33,285 nt of DNA, from positions 1-33,285 of the forward strand of contig JAUXDD010000004.1 in NCBI GenBank assembly GCA_030618465.1. The letters are read 5' to 3'. The stretch comes from Desulfobacteraceae bacterium. GTDB lineage: Bacteria; Desulfobacterota; Desulfobacteria; Desulfobacterales; SURF-7. Made by a program: the position numbers and the translations under genes. Below the pieces are notes generated by a model that searched no databases, was not told where the DNA came from, and worked only from the letters and a program-made list of their open reading frames with translations. Each line of letters begins with the position of its first letter. Position 1 is the stretch's first letter. Positions 1 to 7,762 of the stretch are shown here, one piece after another.

Positions 1-351
1 GGACGATTCCTGTTGTTCAGCCAGGGGTCTTTTTTCATCCTTAATTCTGAGCCCTTCCATTAATATGCTTATCAATGGCTGGTTTATTTTTCTGTCTTTT
101 TTTGCGAGTGTCTGGTCAATCTCAATAACGGCAGGTTCCCAGCTGATTATTTCATGTGCTGCTTTTTTACCTTCGGTTTCACCGATTTCGGCATTGATGA
201 GCTCGCCGTTTAACAGATACAGGTATCCGTATTTTTTATTTGAACTGATTTTTAACGTACAGGTGGTTTTGTCCATTTCGGACATTTGCAGGAAAGAGCC
301 GAGGCTGATGCCGTGAAGCTGGCCCCCAACGTTATTGGAATCTTTTCCCAT
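1..351 (-). CDS. DUF4388 (PATAN-like) domain protein, N-terminal part
   Basis: The reading frame is open from an ATG at 351 to the window edge, giving 117 residues with the C-terminus missing. Residues of about 10-80 (LHGISLGSFLQMSEMDKTT, then a KKYGYLYLLNGELINAE segment and a HEIISWEP segment) match the DUF4388 pattern: a helix with L..FLQ, a strand pair around G-x-L-x-x-x-x-G-x-L-x-x-A, and a helix ending in W. In the family these domains are thought to mediate protein-protein contacts, often beside response-regulator or MglA/MglB-type signalling proteins; nothing here shows the partner. The start is supported by a purine-rich GAAAGGGAT about 12 bases upstream. It is divergent from the helicase at 653. 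Confidence 0.75.
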   Translation of the reverse strand, partial: MGKDSNNVGGQLHGISLGSFLQMSEMDKTTCTLKISSNKKYGYLYLLNGELINAEIGETEGKKAAHEIISWEPAVIEIDQTLAKKDRKINQPLISILMEGLRIKDEKRPLAEQQESS

Positions 352-447
352 TTAGTTGAAATCCCTTTCAGTATTTAAATTAATAACAGCACGTTTCCTT
401 AAAAGATCAGCCTTAAACGCTCTAAATGATAAGGTGGCTCCTCATTT

Positions 448-464
448 ATTCTTATAATAAGAAT
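448..464. promoter_or_regulatory. Palindrome in the 352-652 divergent intergenic region
   Basis: ATTCTTA-TAA-TAAGAAT is a perfect inverted repeat with 7-base arms. It lies in the 301-base gap between the DUF4388 gene (leftward) and the helicase gene (rightward), where an operator would be expected. The rest of this gap is AT-rich. It holds a short TGGCA/TGCCA inverted pair (601-605 and 626-630) just before the helicase, and no ORF or RNA gene I can support. An operator role is inference. Confidence 0.35.
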
Positions 465-652
465 ATGTTTCATTGCTTTTTAAAAAAGGAAAGATGATAC
501 TTGTATATTTGACCGTTAAGATGCTTTTTTTAAATAGCTATTAATGTAATATACCCCAAAATCAATAATATATGCAAGACCCAATAGTAAATGCGCTGCA
601 TGGCAGGCAATTTTTCTTTAATGCATGCCATAAAAAACAGGGACGCAGTTAA

Positions 653-2017
653 TTGAAAATAACCATAACAAATAATCTTCGGATCACTGAAATTCCGCCT
701 GAGTTATACCGTATTCTTGTTGAAGATCTTGAAATTACAAATCCTAAATGGCTGGAAAATAATCGAATGGGGCGCTGGAACAGGGGGACGCCCAAAATGA
801 TCCGGTTTTATGATAAAATTAAAAACAGTGGGCTGTGGATTCCTCGCGGCTATATCCGGCACCTTATAAACCTTTGCATGAAGCACAATGTGCCGTATCA
901 GATCGATGACAAGAGACGCTGCCTTCCGGAAGTGGAATTCTCATTTAACGGCAAGTTGAAATCTTTTCAGCAGGAAGCGGTCCGGAAAATGATGGCAAAA
1001 GATTTCGGTGTATTAAACGCTCCCACCGGTTCCGGAAAAACTATAATGGCCTTGTATATGATAACTCAGCGCAGACAACCTGCCCTTATTGTCGTTCATA
1101 CAAAGGACCTCGCTTTTCAGTGGATGGAAAGAATAAATACCTTTCTTGGGATTTCCGAAGATGACGTGGGGCTTGTGGGGAGCGGTAAAAAAAAAATTGG
1201 AGAAAAAATTACGGTTGCTCTTGTCCAGTCACTTTACAAATATGCGGAAGAGGTATCATTGAAAACCGGGTTTTTAATTGTTGATGAAAGCCACCGGTGC
1301 CCGAGCCGTACATTTACAGAAGCTGTTACCGTCTTTGATTCCAGGTATATGATGGGGATGAGCGCAACGCCATGGCGGCGGGACAAACTTTCAAAACTAA
1401 TATTCTGGCACCTGGGTGACATGCATTTTTCGGTTGAAAAAAAACGTTTGATTGAAAAGGGGCATATCCTGGAAGCCGAAATTATTACCCGGGAAACCGA
1501 TTTTGAAACGTCATTTAATCCGGTTCATGAATACAGCAGGATGCTTTCCGAGCTGACTGCAGATCAGGATAGAAATGTACTTATTGCTTCGGATATTTTT
1601 AACGAGACAAAAAAAAACAGGGGTGTGTGTCTGGTGCTGTCTGACAGGAAAACCCATTGTGAAAATCTTCGGTTTATTTTACAACACAGGTTCAAAACAT
1701 CATCGGATGTTTTAACCGGGGATCTGAGCAGTAATGAACGGCGGGATATTATTGAGAAACTGAATGAAGGGAAAGTAACCATCCTGATCGCCACGGGACA
1801 ACTGGTGGGAGAAGGGTTTGACTGCAAAGATTTGACAACCCTGTTCCTGGCAACACCCATCCGGTTCAGCGGCCGGGTTCTTCAATACCTGGGAAGGGTT
1901 CTCAGGTCGGCTCCTGGCAAAAAAAAGGCGCGGGTGTATGATTATGTTGATGGAAAGGTTGATATTTTACGATCCGCTGCAAAGGCGAGGGAAAGAGTGT
2001 ATCAGTCTTCAGCTTGA
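653..2017 (+). CDS. DEAD/DEAH-box (SF2) helicase
   Basis: A 454-residue superfamily 2 helicase, probably an ATP-dependent DNA or RNA translocase acting in the cytoplasm. Visible motifs in order: a Q-motif-like KSFQQEAV near 103-110, Walker A APTGSGKT at 123-130, Walker B DESH at 211-214, SAT at 237-239, motif V GQLVGEGFD at 382-390 and motif VI QYLGRVLRS at 411-419. The DESH form and compact size resemble UvsW/RAD25-like and phage-type helicases. The start is TTG: the codon directly before it is TAA, and there is an AGGGA about 8 bases upstream. About 100 residues precede the helicase core and are not recognised. It stands alone, with 161 bases before the next gene, so its process (repair, restriction or recombination) cannot be read from context. 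Confidence 0.85.
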   Translation: MKITITNNLRITEIPPELYRILVEDLEITNPKWLENNRMGRWNRGTPKMIRFYDKIKNSGLWIPRGYIRHLINLCMKHNVPYQIDDKRRCLPEVEFSFNGKLKSFQQEAVRKMMAKDFGVLNAPTGSGKTIMALYMITQRRQPALIVVHTKDLAFQWMERINTFLGISEDDVGLVGSGKKKIGEKITVALVQSLYKYAEEVSLKTGFLIVDESHRCPSRTFTEAVTVFDSRYMMGMSATPWRRDKLSKLIFWHLGDMHFSVEKKRLIEKGHILEAEIITRETDFETSFNPVHEYSRMLSELTADQDRNVLIASDIFNETKKNRGVCLVLSDRKTHCENLRFILQHRFKTSSDVLTGDLSSNERRDIIEKLNEGKVTILIATGQLVGEGFDCKDLTTLFLATPIRFSGRVLQYLGRVLRSAPGKKKARVYDYVDGKVDILRSAAKARERVYQSSA

Positions 2018-2178
2018 AAAATGTTCCTGTATTTCAGCGAATTCTCTCTTGAGATGTTGAGGGGGGTCTGATACAAATTATTTTAAGGGTCGGTTATGAA
2101 TAATTGCGGATCTGCCCATGATGATAACCGGTACTTATGCTTACACTATAATCTGTTTCAAAAGTCGCAGGTACAACC

Positions 2179-2970
2179 ATGTATATTCACAAAGTCGAAG
2201 CAAGGGACCTTCCTGATTTATGGTTTCAGGCAGTGAATGATATTCTGGAACACGGGAAAAAATTTCAGATTGACCGGGGATCCTATGCCGGCCAGACCCG
2301 TCTGGAATATGATTACTTTACGGGGTATGTTGAATTCCCCGGAACCCAGCCCCTCCTGCCGGATATCCCTCCTTCCATCGGAATTCCGAATCCTGTTGAA
2401 GAGGCATATATTTACGGCGGTGACGGTTATGAGCGGTCCTATATTGAGTACCTGATGACCGGTCACAAAGAACCCGGAGAGTCCTATACATATGGTGAGC
2501 GGCTTGTCAGAACACCAATTACGGGCAACAAATTAAACTGGTGGAATGAAAATAATTCGGAAATTATCGATAAACGTGATGTTGACGGAAAAATTATCTT
2601 TGAAGAAAACGGAAATTTATATTTGAATCAAATTGAATGGATTATCGATACCTATAAAAAATATGGCGAGCGCAACAACCAGATGGTTCTTCAGGTGGCT
2701 CATCCTTCTGATATGACACTCCTGGATCCTCCCTGTTTACGCTCTATTGACACCCGCATCCAGGACAATAAACTGAATTTTTTTGTATATTTCCGTTCCT
2801 GGGACCTCTGGGGCGGATTACCCGCAAATCTGGCCGGCATCCAGAACCTTAAAGAGTATATGGCAGGAGAAATCGGCGTCAATGACGGGGAAATGATTGT
2901 GGAGAGCAAGGGGTTGCATCTGTATGGGTATGCAGAGGACCTTGCAAAATTAAGATGCCTGAAAGCATAG
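2179..2970 (+). CDS. Thymidylate synthase-like protein (methanogen-type)
   Basis: A 263-residue protein with the ThyA fold signature. The nucleophile is likely Cys186 in LLDPPCLRS. It is followed by FRSWDLWGGLPANLAG (205-220), equivalent to the QRS.D...G.P.N phosphate- and dUMP-binding segment of ThyA, and a C-terminal SKGLHLYGY segment corresponding to the D-x-H-I/L-Y region. This layout fits the thymidylate synthase branch first recognised in methanogens rather than the E. coli enzyme, which has a classical LPPCH motif. The family converts dUMP to dTMP using a folate one-carbon donor; the donor here is not predictable and the substrate could also be dCMP or a related hydroxymethylase substrate. 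A GNAT gene follows 37 bases downstream, probably co-transcribed. Confidence 0.75.
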   Translation: MYIHKVEARDLPDLWFQAVNDILEHGKKFQIDRGSYAGQTRLEYDYFTGYVEFPGTQPLLPDIPPSIGIPNPVEEAYIYGGDGYERSYIEYLMTGHKEPGESYTYGERLVRTPITGNKLNWWNENNSEIIDKRDVDGKIIFEENGNLYLNQIEWIIDTYKKYGERNNQMVLQVAHPSDMTLLDPPCLRSIDTRIQDNKLNFFVYFRSWDLWGGLPANLAGIQNLKEYMAGEIGVNDGEMIVESKGLHLYGYAEDLAKLRCLKA

Positions 2971-3007
2971 ACGGATAAAAGCTTCTAAAATGGAAAGGGG
3001 CGGAACC

Positions 3008-3457
3008 ATGATTAAAAAATCTGAAGGCAAAGTGAATATCCGGCCAATGGTAATGGATGATATTGATCCCATCCTGGAGATTGACAAAAAGATTGTCGGG
3101 GCAAAACGGGCTGCCAGCTACTCCTATCCTGATATCGAACATCTCAAAGGGGAAGTGGATTTCAGTTTTGTGGCTGAAAGTAATGGGGAAATCGTAGGAT
3201 TTATTCTGGGGACCCATCTGCACATTGGTGATCCTGTTTCCGAAGTGGGGCTCATCCAGATTGTCGGCATAGACACTGACTACCGGCGGCAGGGTATCGC
3301 CCAGCGACTGGTCAACGCCCTGGTCAACGTCGCCCGAACCAGAGGCCTGAAAACAGTAAGGGTGATGGTCAGGGATGATGACACCCAACTATCTGATTTT
3401 TTTACGCATATTGGGTTCGGTAGCGGCCGGCTTATTGATTATTCCATGTCTTTATAG
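3008..3457 (+). CDS. GNAT family N-acetyltransferase
   Basis: A 149-residue GNAT-fold acetyltransferase. After IRPMVMDDIDPILEID at the N-terminus (typical beta1-alpha1) it has FVAESNGEIVGFILG (54-68), a central strand QIVGIDTDYRR, and the acetyl-CoA pyrophosphate-binding loop RRQGIAQRL at 93-101. It ends with FFTHIGFGSGRL, the usual F..GF strand. The family moves an acetyl group from acetyl-CoA to an amine; whether the acceptor is a protein N-terminus or a metabolite cannot be told. A more upstream ATG at 2990 is in frame, but AAAGGGGCGG, which looks like the ribosome binding site, lies between the two ATGs. I therefore chose 3008. It probably follows the thymidylate synthase-like gene in one transcript and is closed by the terminator at 3495. 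Confidence 0.82.
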   Translation: MIKKSEGKVNIRPMVMDDIDPILEIDKKIVGAKRAASYSYPDIEHLKGEVDFSFVAESNGEIVGFILGTHLHIGDPVSEVGLIQIVGIDTDYRRQGIAQRLVNALVNVARTRGLKTVRVMVRDDDTQLSDFFTHIGFGSGRLIDYSMSL

Positions 3458-3494
3458 AATAATCATAGTTGTTTTATGGTTACATCAAAAAATA

Positions 3495-3525
3495 AACGGT
3501 CGTTTTTAAAACAAAAACGACCGTT
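3495..3525. terminator. Bidirectional rho-independent terminator
   Basis: AACGGTCGTTTTT at 3495-3507 pairs perfectly with AAAAACGACCGTT at 3513-3525 across a 5-base loop. The A/T-rich ends of the 13-bp stem give a U-tract in either direction. It lies between the GNAT gene (ends 3457, plus) and the nitronate monooxygenase gene (ends 3537, minus), as expected for a terminator shared by convergent genes. Confidence 0.85.
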
Positions 3526-3536
3526 ATATATTCTGC

Positions 3537-4661
3537 TTATTCAGGCATAAGACTGTTCAATCGATCAACAGCATCAAGATATTCTTCAATCATTTCCTGG
3601 ATAACCAGACGAACCGGTTTAACCGTATTTGAAGCGCCGATAATCTGTCCGGCCGGATTGAAGTTGATATCTTTAGCCTCGGTCTCATATTTATACCCGC
3701 GTATAACAGCTTCCGCCGTTACCATCCACTGGAGCGGCAGGCCAAGAGGGTCAGGGGTATCCGAAGCATCCCAGGCGTCATTCCATGCATTTTTTACCAT
3801 TCTGCAGGGTTTCCCTGTCCATGCACGTGAACGGACAGTATCGCGGCTTGTTGCAGCAAGATAAGATTCTTTCTGTGACGGCGGACAGTCTGATTCAGTT
3901 GTTGTCAGCCAGATGGTTCCGCACCATACGCCTGCTGCACCCATTGCCAGGGCTGCCGCCATTTGTCGGCCCCTGCCGATACCGCCGGCTGCAAGAACAG
4001 GTGTCGGTGCAACGGCATCAATAACTTCAGGCCAGACAACGATACTGCCCACATCTCCGGTATGGCCGCCGCCTTCACCGCCCTGGCAGATGACAATATC
4101 AACACCTGCTTCCTTGTGGGAAAGCGCATGTTTCACACTGCCGCAGAGGGCTGCCACCGGACGGCCAGAGTCCTGAATTTCTTTGATAACATCTGCAGGC
4201 GGAGTCCCCAGGGCATTGGCAAGCAATGCCACCCTTTCATGGCTGAGAGCTGTTTGTACAAGCGGCCCGGCAGTAGCTTCGGTCCATCCGAGCAGTTCCC
4301 GGACTTCTTCACCTTCCGGAAGTTCGGGGACACCGTGTTTTTTAAGAATTTCTTTTGCAAAATCCCGATGTTCCTCAGGCACCATTGACTTGAGCTGCTC
4401 TTCGAGTTTCTGGGCATCCATCTCTTCGCCTTTTCCCTGGTATTTGGCAGGGATAACAATATCAACACCATATTTTTTATCCGGTTCCACATGCTCATCC
4501 AGCCACTTCAGGTTGGCTTCCAGTTCATCAGCGTTCATGCCGACGGCACCCAGCATGCCTATACCGCCTGAATTACTGACCGCAGCCACAACGTCACGGC
4601 AATGGGTAAAAGCAAAAATAGGGTATTCAATTCCTAATTTGTCACAAAGTTCGGTGTGCAT
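3537..4661 (-). CDS. Nitronate monooxygenase / 2-nitropropane dioxygenase family flavoprotein
   Basis: A 374-residue FMN-dependent TIM-barrel protein of the nitronate monooxygenase (NPD/FabK-like) family. Visible are LGIEYPIFAF at the N-terminus, the FMN phosphate-binding GGEGGGHTGD (194-203), AAGGIGRG (224-231) and the MGAAGVWCGTIWL strand (240-252). His200 is at the position of the catalytic histidine of the family. Compared with compact homologues it carries an acidic, lysine-rich insertion around residues 70-130. The gene follows etfA on the same strand after 76 bases and is probably the third gene of etfB-etfA-NMO. In that setting it may be an ETF-linked acyl-CoA or enoate oxidoreductase rather than a nitronate oxidase, since the organism appears anaerobic; this is inference. 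Confidence 0.85.
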   Translation of the reverse strand: MHTELCDKLGIEYPIFAFTHCRDVVAAVSNSGGIGMLGAVGMNADELEANLKWLDEHVEPDKKYGVDIVIPAKYQGKGEEMDAQKLEEQLKSMVPEEHRDFAKEILKKHGVPELPEGEEVRELLGWTEATAGPLVQTALSHERVALLANALGTPPADVIKEIQDSGRPVAALCGSVKHALSHKEAGVDIVICQGGEGGGHTGDVGSIVVWPEVIDAVAPTPVLAAGGIGRGRQMAAALAMGAAGVWCGTIWLTTTESDCPPSQKESYLAATSRDTVRSRAWTGKPCRMVKNAWNDAWDASDTPDPLGLPLQWMVTAEAVIRGYKYETEAKDINFNPAGQIIGASNTVKPVRLVIQEMIEEYLDAVDRLNSLMPE

Positions 4662-4737
4662 AATCTGTCCTTTCTCTTTTTGGGAATTACATGTAAAAAT
4701 GATTTCCGGCTTAAGAAAATTTATGTGTCATTAATTT

Positions 4738-5739
4738 TTATAAAACCTCTTTCAGCTTTTCTGTTAAAGGGGGTAAAATTTTCTTGTAATCTTCCACGAT
4801 ACCGTATTTTGCAAATTTAAAAATCTGGGCATTTTTGTCGTTATTGATGGCCACTATATTTTTTGAACCGATACACCCGGTAATGTGCTGAATGGCACCG
4901 GAAAGCGCTATAGCGAAATACAGGCCGGGCCCCACAATTTTTCCGGTCAGCCCCACCTGGCATTGCTCTGTAATCAGCCCTTCATCTACGGCTGCCCTTG
5001 TACCGGCAACAGCGCCGCCCAACACACCGGCCAGTCCTTCTCGCAGATAGCTGTGAAAATCTTCTTTACTGCCCACACCTCTCCCGCCGGCAATAATTAT
5101 ATCCGCATTTTCAATATCGTCGGCAGATTCCTGCACCACCCGTTCAATAACGTTTGCTTTAACAACAGAGTCATTCACCCCGGCAGTAATGGTTTTTATT
5201 TCACCCCGGCGGCTGTCATCCTGCAAAAGAGGCTCCATGGCTTTACTCCGCACAGTGGCTATCTGTATGCCATCGCCTTTTATTTTATATGTAGCTGAAA
5301 TATTGCCCCCCGCAACGGGTTTAGTAATCACCAGCTTCTTTGAGGCGGGCTCTATATCCAGTTCCACACAGTCCATGACAAGACCTGTTTTCAATCTGAA
5401 TGCCAGCCGGGGAGCCAGGTCTCTCCCTGTCAATGTATGTCCGAAAAGCAGTATTGCCGGGCAAATCGTTTCTCTGCACAGTTTTTCCATTATTGCAGTG
5501 TGTGAGGCACCCTCATAATTTTCCGTGGGAGCATCACTGATAATAAAAACTTTGTCAGCGCCGCAGGTAATCGACTCCTGACCACAAGCTTCACTATCAT
5601 TGCCGATAAGGACAATGGATAACTGCTCGTTCCGTACATCCGCAAGTTTTCTGCCGACGCCGAGAAGTTCCCTGGAAATTGGCGAAAGCTGACATTTCCC
5701 GGTTTCTCCATATATTAGAACACCATTATAATCAGGCAT
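4738..5739 (-). CDS. etfA: Electron transfer flavoprotein alpha subunit
   Basis: A 333-residue EtfA. The C-terminal FAD domain is clear: IIIAGGRGVGS (214-224), then GLTGKIVGPGLYFAIALSG (263-281) and GAIQHITGCIGS (281-292), matching the ETF-alpha signature that holds FAD. The N-terminal Rossmann-like domain contains LLFGHTLTGRDLAPRLA (98-114). With EtfB it forms a soluble heterodimer that carries electrons between acyl-CoA-type dehydrogenases or reductases and an acceptor. It starts 17 bases after the etfB stop, with AAAGAGG upstream as ribosome binding site. A divergent FadH-like enoate reductase is a plausible electron partner from context. Confidence 0.95.
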   Translation of the reverse strand: MPDYNGVLIYGETGKCQLSPISRELLGVGRKLADVRNEQLSIVLIGNDSEACGQESITCGADKVFIISDAPTENYEGASHTAIMEKLCRETICPAILLFGHTLTGRDLAPRLAFRLKTGLVMDCVELDIEPASKKLVITKPVAGGNISATYKIKGDGIQIATVRSKAMEPLLQDDSRRGEIKTITAGVNDSVVKANVIERVVQESADDIENADIIIAGGRGVGSKEDFHSYLREGLAGVLGGAVAGTRAAVDEGLITEQCQVGLTGKIVGPGLYFAIALSGAIQHITGCIGSKNIVAINNDKNAQIFKFAKYGIVEDYKKILPPLTEKLKEVL

Positions 5740-5756
5740 AAAAAAACCTCTTTGAG

Positions 5757-6566
5757 TTATATGATTGATTCATTTTTCAGCAGTTCGACAAGTTTGGCAG
5801 CTGCCTCTTCCGGGCTTTCACCACTGATGAACTCACAATTGCCTTCAAATTCCGGAATAGAAAGTGCCTGAAGTGACGTAATCGTTCCTGATGCGCCAAC
5901 CTGTGTCGTATCTGCATCAATGTCAGATACTCCCCATGTGGGGATTTTTTCCCTTTTTGCTTTTATTACACCAGAAAGCGGAGGCATTCGCGGTGTATTG
6001 GCCTCATTGCTGACGGCAAGGACTGAAGGTAGCGGTAATTTCAGCACTTCATGGCCATTGTCAGTAACACATTCTACCTGTACGTTTCCGTCACCCGGTA
6101 TAATTTTTCTTACGGGTGTGGCTGAAGGGATTCCCAGAATTTCAGAAATTCCCAGTGCAACCTGGCCGGCATCCCAGTCCGCTGCCTGACGGCCGCATAG
6201 AATAAGATCATAGTCGCCGATCTTTTTAATTGCTGCAGCCAGTGTATATGCAGTTGAATAACTGTCTCCGCCTTCAAAGGCCGGATCATCGAGCAGGATG
6301 GCCTCATCTGCCCCCATGGCCAATGCCTGCCTCAAGCCGCGAATCACTTCATCCGCGGCAGCAACAGCCAGGCTAATAACCGTAAGTGTACCGCCAACTG
6401 CTTCTTTAATCTGAACACCCGCTTCGACAGCATTTTCATCATCAGGATTAATCACATACGGTATATCGGCCGGTAGAGTGACTTTTTTTGCATCTGCATC
6501 AACTCCATAAGAGGAAGCTGGTGTGTCAGGATAAGGAACCTGTTTGATGCAGGCGATAATGTTCAT
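5757..6566 (-). CDS. etfB: Electron transfer flavoprotein beta subunit
   Basis: A 269-residue EtfB, partner of the adjacent EtfA; the beta subunit binds a second nucleotide (AMP, or FAD in bifurcating ETFs). It begins MNIIACIKQVPYPDT, the usual EtfB start, continues with INPDDENAVEAG (40-50) and ALAMGADEAILLDD (81-94), and ends the core with the VLAVSNEANTPRMP signature (182-195). I chose the ATG at 6566 because GGAAGGAA lies 5-6 bases before it. An in-frame ATG at 6656 would add 30 residues unlike the family and would lie upstream of the likely transcription start. GRQAADWDAGQV (125-136) is the segment that contacts the nucleotide in ETFs. Whether this ETF bifurcates electrons cannot be decided by eye. 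Confidence 0.95.
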   Translation of the reverse strand: MNIIACIKQVPYPDTPASSYGVDADAKKVTLPADIPYVINPDDENAVEAGVQIKEAVGGTLTVISLAVAAADEVIRGLRQALAMGADEAILLDDPAFEGGDSYSTAYTLAAAIKKIGDYDLILCGRQAADWDAGQVALGISEILGIPSATPVRKIIPGDGNVQVECVTDNGHEVLKLPLPSVLAVSNEANTPRMPPLSGVIKAKREKIPTWGVSDIDADTTQVGASGTITSLQALSIPEFEGNCEFISGESPEEAAAKLVELLKNESII

Positions 6567-6643
6567 AATAATTCCTTCCGATTCGGTTTTATATATTTCA
6601 GGACTATTCGGTCCAGTACCTGTGGACTGATTGATCCAACAGA

Positions 6644-6672
6644 TACCTATCCACATAAAAACGGTTTGTCAA
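6644..6672 (-). promoter_or_regulatory. Candidate sigma-70-type promoter for etfBA-NMO
   Basis: On the minus strand TTGACA (672-667 within the 6 kb block) is followed after 17 bases by TAGGTA (6649-6644). The predicted start would leave a leader of about 70 bases before the etfB ATG at 6566, which agrees with the shorter start chosen for etfB. Promoter recognition by eye is uncertain. Confidence 0.4.
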
Positions 6673-6714
6673 GATAAAATTTTATCCTGTATAAATATAA
6701 TTATCCTTAGAAAT

Positions 6715-6726
6715 TCAAATATTTGA
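6715..6726. promoter_or_regulatory. Palindrome in the etfB / MerR-TetR divergent region
   Basis: TCAAATATTTGA is a perfect 12-base palindrome immediately beside a TTGACA at 6728. It sits between the divergent etfB and MerR-TetR genes and is a candidate operator for the local regulator. AT-rich palindromes also arise by chance. Confidence 0.3.
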
Positions 6727-6727
6727 T

Positions 6728-6756
6728 TTGACATACCCATATGAATAATTATATGG
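6728..6756 (+). promoter_or_regulatory. Candidate promoter/operator of the MerR-TetR gene
   Basis: TTGACA at 6728-6733 is followed after 16 bases by TATATG (6750-6755). Between and overlapping them is CCATATGAATAATTATATGG (6737-6756), an imperfect 20-base palindrome with perfect CCATAT/ATATGG outer arms. An inverted repeat filling the -35/-10 spacer is the arrangement used by MerR-type regulators, and the downstream gene encodes a MerR-containing fusion, so autoregulation is plausible. The spacer is not the lengthened 19-20 bases typical of classical MerR promoters. Confidence 0.4.
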
Positions 6757-6873
6757 TGCCCTGAGGATTTAAAATATATTTTCTTCAGAACGAAATCGGG
6801 AGATAAGGATTTTCGGATAGTAAGTACTTTTGGTTGATCAGATACTCAGGGCGGACGCGAAAAGGAAGTTTAT

Positions 6874-7722
6874 ATGGAACAGATTAAAAATGAAATGACT
6901 ATTTCTGAGCTTTCAAATCGCTCAGCCATACCCATATCCACCATAAAATTTTATTTGCGAAAAGAACTTATCCCCAGGCCGGTGAAAGCAAGAGGCACAA
7001 GGGCCTATTATACGGCTAAGCATATTGACAGACTGAAGCTGATTAAAAAAATTCAACAGGAAGGCAACATGCCCCTTGATAAGATTAAAGGTATCATCAG
7101 CCTGATCGATGAAGGGGAAAGCCGGTCTCAAGAAAAAAAAATTTCCGAAAATTCAGATATGCAACCGGAAATCATTCGTTCTGCCACAGCGCTTTTCCGG
7201 GAAAAAGGGTATGAGCAAGTAACCATTGCCGATATTGTTGAGGCGGCACGCATCGGGCGCAGCACATTTTATAAACATTTTAAAAACAAAAAAGAATTGT
7301 TTGTCGAATGCATAAAAAAAATCATTTTCAAAGAAATGGAAAAAGTGGACAGTGCAGAAATTGAAGATGAAACAGATATCTTAAATGTATTTGATAAACA
7401 TGCAAAAACCTATTACAGTGTGAATCCCCTGTGGATTGATATGGTTGACCAGCTTCGGGCGGCCGCCATCAATGATCCGGATGAATTTGCCGGCAAACTG
7501 GATGAAGTTATTTGCCTTAAAATCAACCTGTTAAAAAGAGGCGTCGAAAACGGTATACAAAAAGGGCTGTTCCGGAACATCAATGCCTTGCTCCTGGCTG
7601 TCATGCTTCTCGGAATTCAGGATTATTCAAACTACCTGCCTCACGATAATGACGAAAAAATTCTTCAAAGGCAGTATGAAGATGCAAAAGATATTATCCT
7701 GCATGGTATTTTAAACAAATAA
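6874..7722 (+). CDS. MerR-TetR fusion transcriptional regulator
   Basis: A 282-residue protein with two different DNA-binding domains. Residues 8-77 are a MerR-type winged helix (MTISELSNRSAIPISTIKFYLRKELI, then RAYYTAKHIDRLKLIKKI). Residues 98-145 are a TetR N-terminal helix-turn-helix (ATALFREKGYEQVTIADIV, then GRSTFYKHFKNKKELF). The remaining 135 residues are helical like a TetR ligand/dimerisation domain. A charged linker (residues 80-95) joins the two. It is divergent from etfBA-NMO and 40 bases upstream of the FadH-like gene, so it probably controls both sides in response to an acyl-CoA or related ligand; this is inference. The start has AGGAAG 8 bases upstream. Confidence 0.88.
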   Translation: MEQIKNEMTISELSNRSAIPISTIKFYLRKELIPRPVKARGTRAYYTAKHIDRLKLIKKIQQEGNMPLDKIKGIISLIDEGESRSQEKKISENSDMQPEIIRSATALFREKGYEQVTIADIVEAARIGRSTFYKHFKNKKELFVECIKKIIFKEMEKVDSAEIEDETDILNVFDKHAKTYYSVNPLWIDMVDQLRAAAINDPDEFAGKLDEVICLKINLLKRGVENGIQKGLFRNINALLLAVMLLGIQDYSNYLPHDNDEKILQRQYEDAKDIILHGILNK

Positions 7723-7762
7723 TTTCTATAAAATCTATTCGTTAAAAGATAAAGAGGAAAAA

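Noticed and set aside
598-630. A -24/-12 (sigma-54) promoter before the helicase from TGGCAGGCAATTTTTC.
   Set aside because: The TGC element at -12 is missing and the spacing does not fit.
2015-2060. UGA stop of the helicase as a possible second Sec codon.
   Set aside because: The frame after it gives a short peptide with no helicase similarity, the protein already ends after motif VI, and there is no cysteine-equivalent redox motif.
3658-4734. Several plus-strand ORFs of up to 183 residues opposite the nitronate monooxygenase gene.
   Set aside because: They are antisense frames of a clearly coding gene, with biased Ser/Pro/Ala composition and no domain.
6567-6656. Extended etfB start at 6656.
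   Set aside because: The extra 30 residues do not look like EtfB, a strong ribosome site precedes the ATG at 6566, and the candidate promoter lies inside the extension.
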